Source: Odontesthes bonariensis
Lineage: Eukaryota; Chordata; Actinopteri; Atheriniformes; Atherinopsidae
Assembly: GCF_027942865.1 (NCBI RefSeq)
Contig: NC_134524.1
Coordinates: 27,566,536-27,630,535, forward strand
DNA: 64,000 nt
Direction: 5' to 3'
Below, in pieces: positions 63,725 to 64,000 of the stretch. The position numbers and the translations under genes are program-made. Under the pieces are notes generated by a model. That model saw only the letters and a program-made list of their open reading frames with translations, did not search any database and had not been told where the DNA came from. Each line of letters begins with the position of its first letter. Position 1 is the first letter of the stretch.

Positions 63725-64000
63725 CTTCCCACTCAGTTCCCATCTGCTTTTGGGTTCTTTTTGTGTGTACAGCCCCTTTTCGGGCGTGACACCTTGGAGT
63801 TATTTTTTTACCAGAATTTAATATTTGATGCACATATGAAACAGGTTTCTAGGACTGTATTCTTTCACCTTCGTAATATTGCCAAAATACTGATCATATT
63901 TCTCCAGTTTTAGCTTCTCTTCATTAGCTCCCTGTTAAATTCAGAATAAAATTTAAGACTCTTCTCCTCACATATAAAGCTCTTAATGACCAAGCTTATA
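63725..64000 (+). mobile_element. LINE RT C-terminal fragment at window end
   Basis: Pieces such as [20 protein letters not shown] followed by NIAKI, and later FRIKFKTLLLTYKALNDQAY, match the C-terminal RT region of L2/Rex-type LINEs. It continues past the window and has a frameshift near 63910. Confidence 0.65.

Overview
The window is a stretch of ray-finned fish chromosome, most likely a spiny-rayed teleost. The evidence is two-Ig-domain receptor exons with ITIM tails of the novel immune-type receptor (NITR) kind, a family known only from ray-finned fishes, plus a dense background of teleost-type LINEs, SINEs, hAT, Harbinger-like, Ty3/gypsy and retroviral sequences. Nothing looks bacterial: the genes have GT-AG introns, TATA boxes and AATAAA signals.

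The centrepiece is a 16,644-bp Polinton/Maverick (adintovirus-like) provirus at 11050-27693. It is flanked by a perfect 6-bp target duplication (CGCATG at 11044-11049 and 27694-27699), has terminal inverted repeats starting AGAGAGATATAGGG, and all its recognisable genes are open. Rightward genes run from the left end: two small unknown proteins, an acidic zinc-motif protein, a chromodomain integrase, the minor capsid (penton-type) protein, a small basic virion protein, the double-jelly-roll major capsid candidate and an adenain-type protease. Leftward genes run from the right end: a previously unlisted six-exon spliced gene (24502-26232), a protein-primed family B DNA polymerase, a packaging ATPase, a small virion-type protein and a conserved unknown. 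The two sets converge on back-to-back polyadenylation signals near 18184-18199. Integrase and TIRs serve insertion, PolB serves protein-primed replication, and ATPase, protease and capsid genes serve virion assembly.

Flanking host content is a decayed NITR cluster: a gene whose V exon is split by a hAT-like insertion (1774-4265), a frameshifted copy (8125-8965), a well-preserved gene whose reading frame stops two bases before the donor that would lead to its ITIM exon (46662-48141), and a 3' remnant (51062-51545).

The rest is mobile DNA: a 5'-truncated L1 (238-1328), a nested LINE (5362-7790), a non-autonomous LTR element with apparently identical 439-bp LTRs and long GC-rich tandem repeats (28319-31422), a LINE with an intact 1008-codon endonuclease/RT frame (about 31933-35110), hAT elements and transposase remnants (36699-42500), a solo LTR split by a Harbinger-like element (42988-44308), a degenerate endogenous retrovirus with two LTRs (53802-60975), and a Ty3/gypsy pol remnant split by a hAT element (61366-63720).
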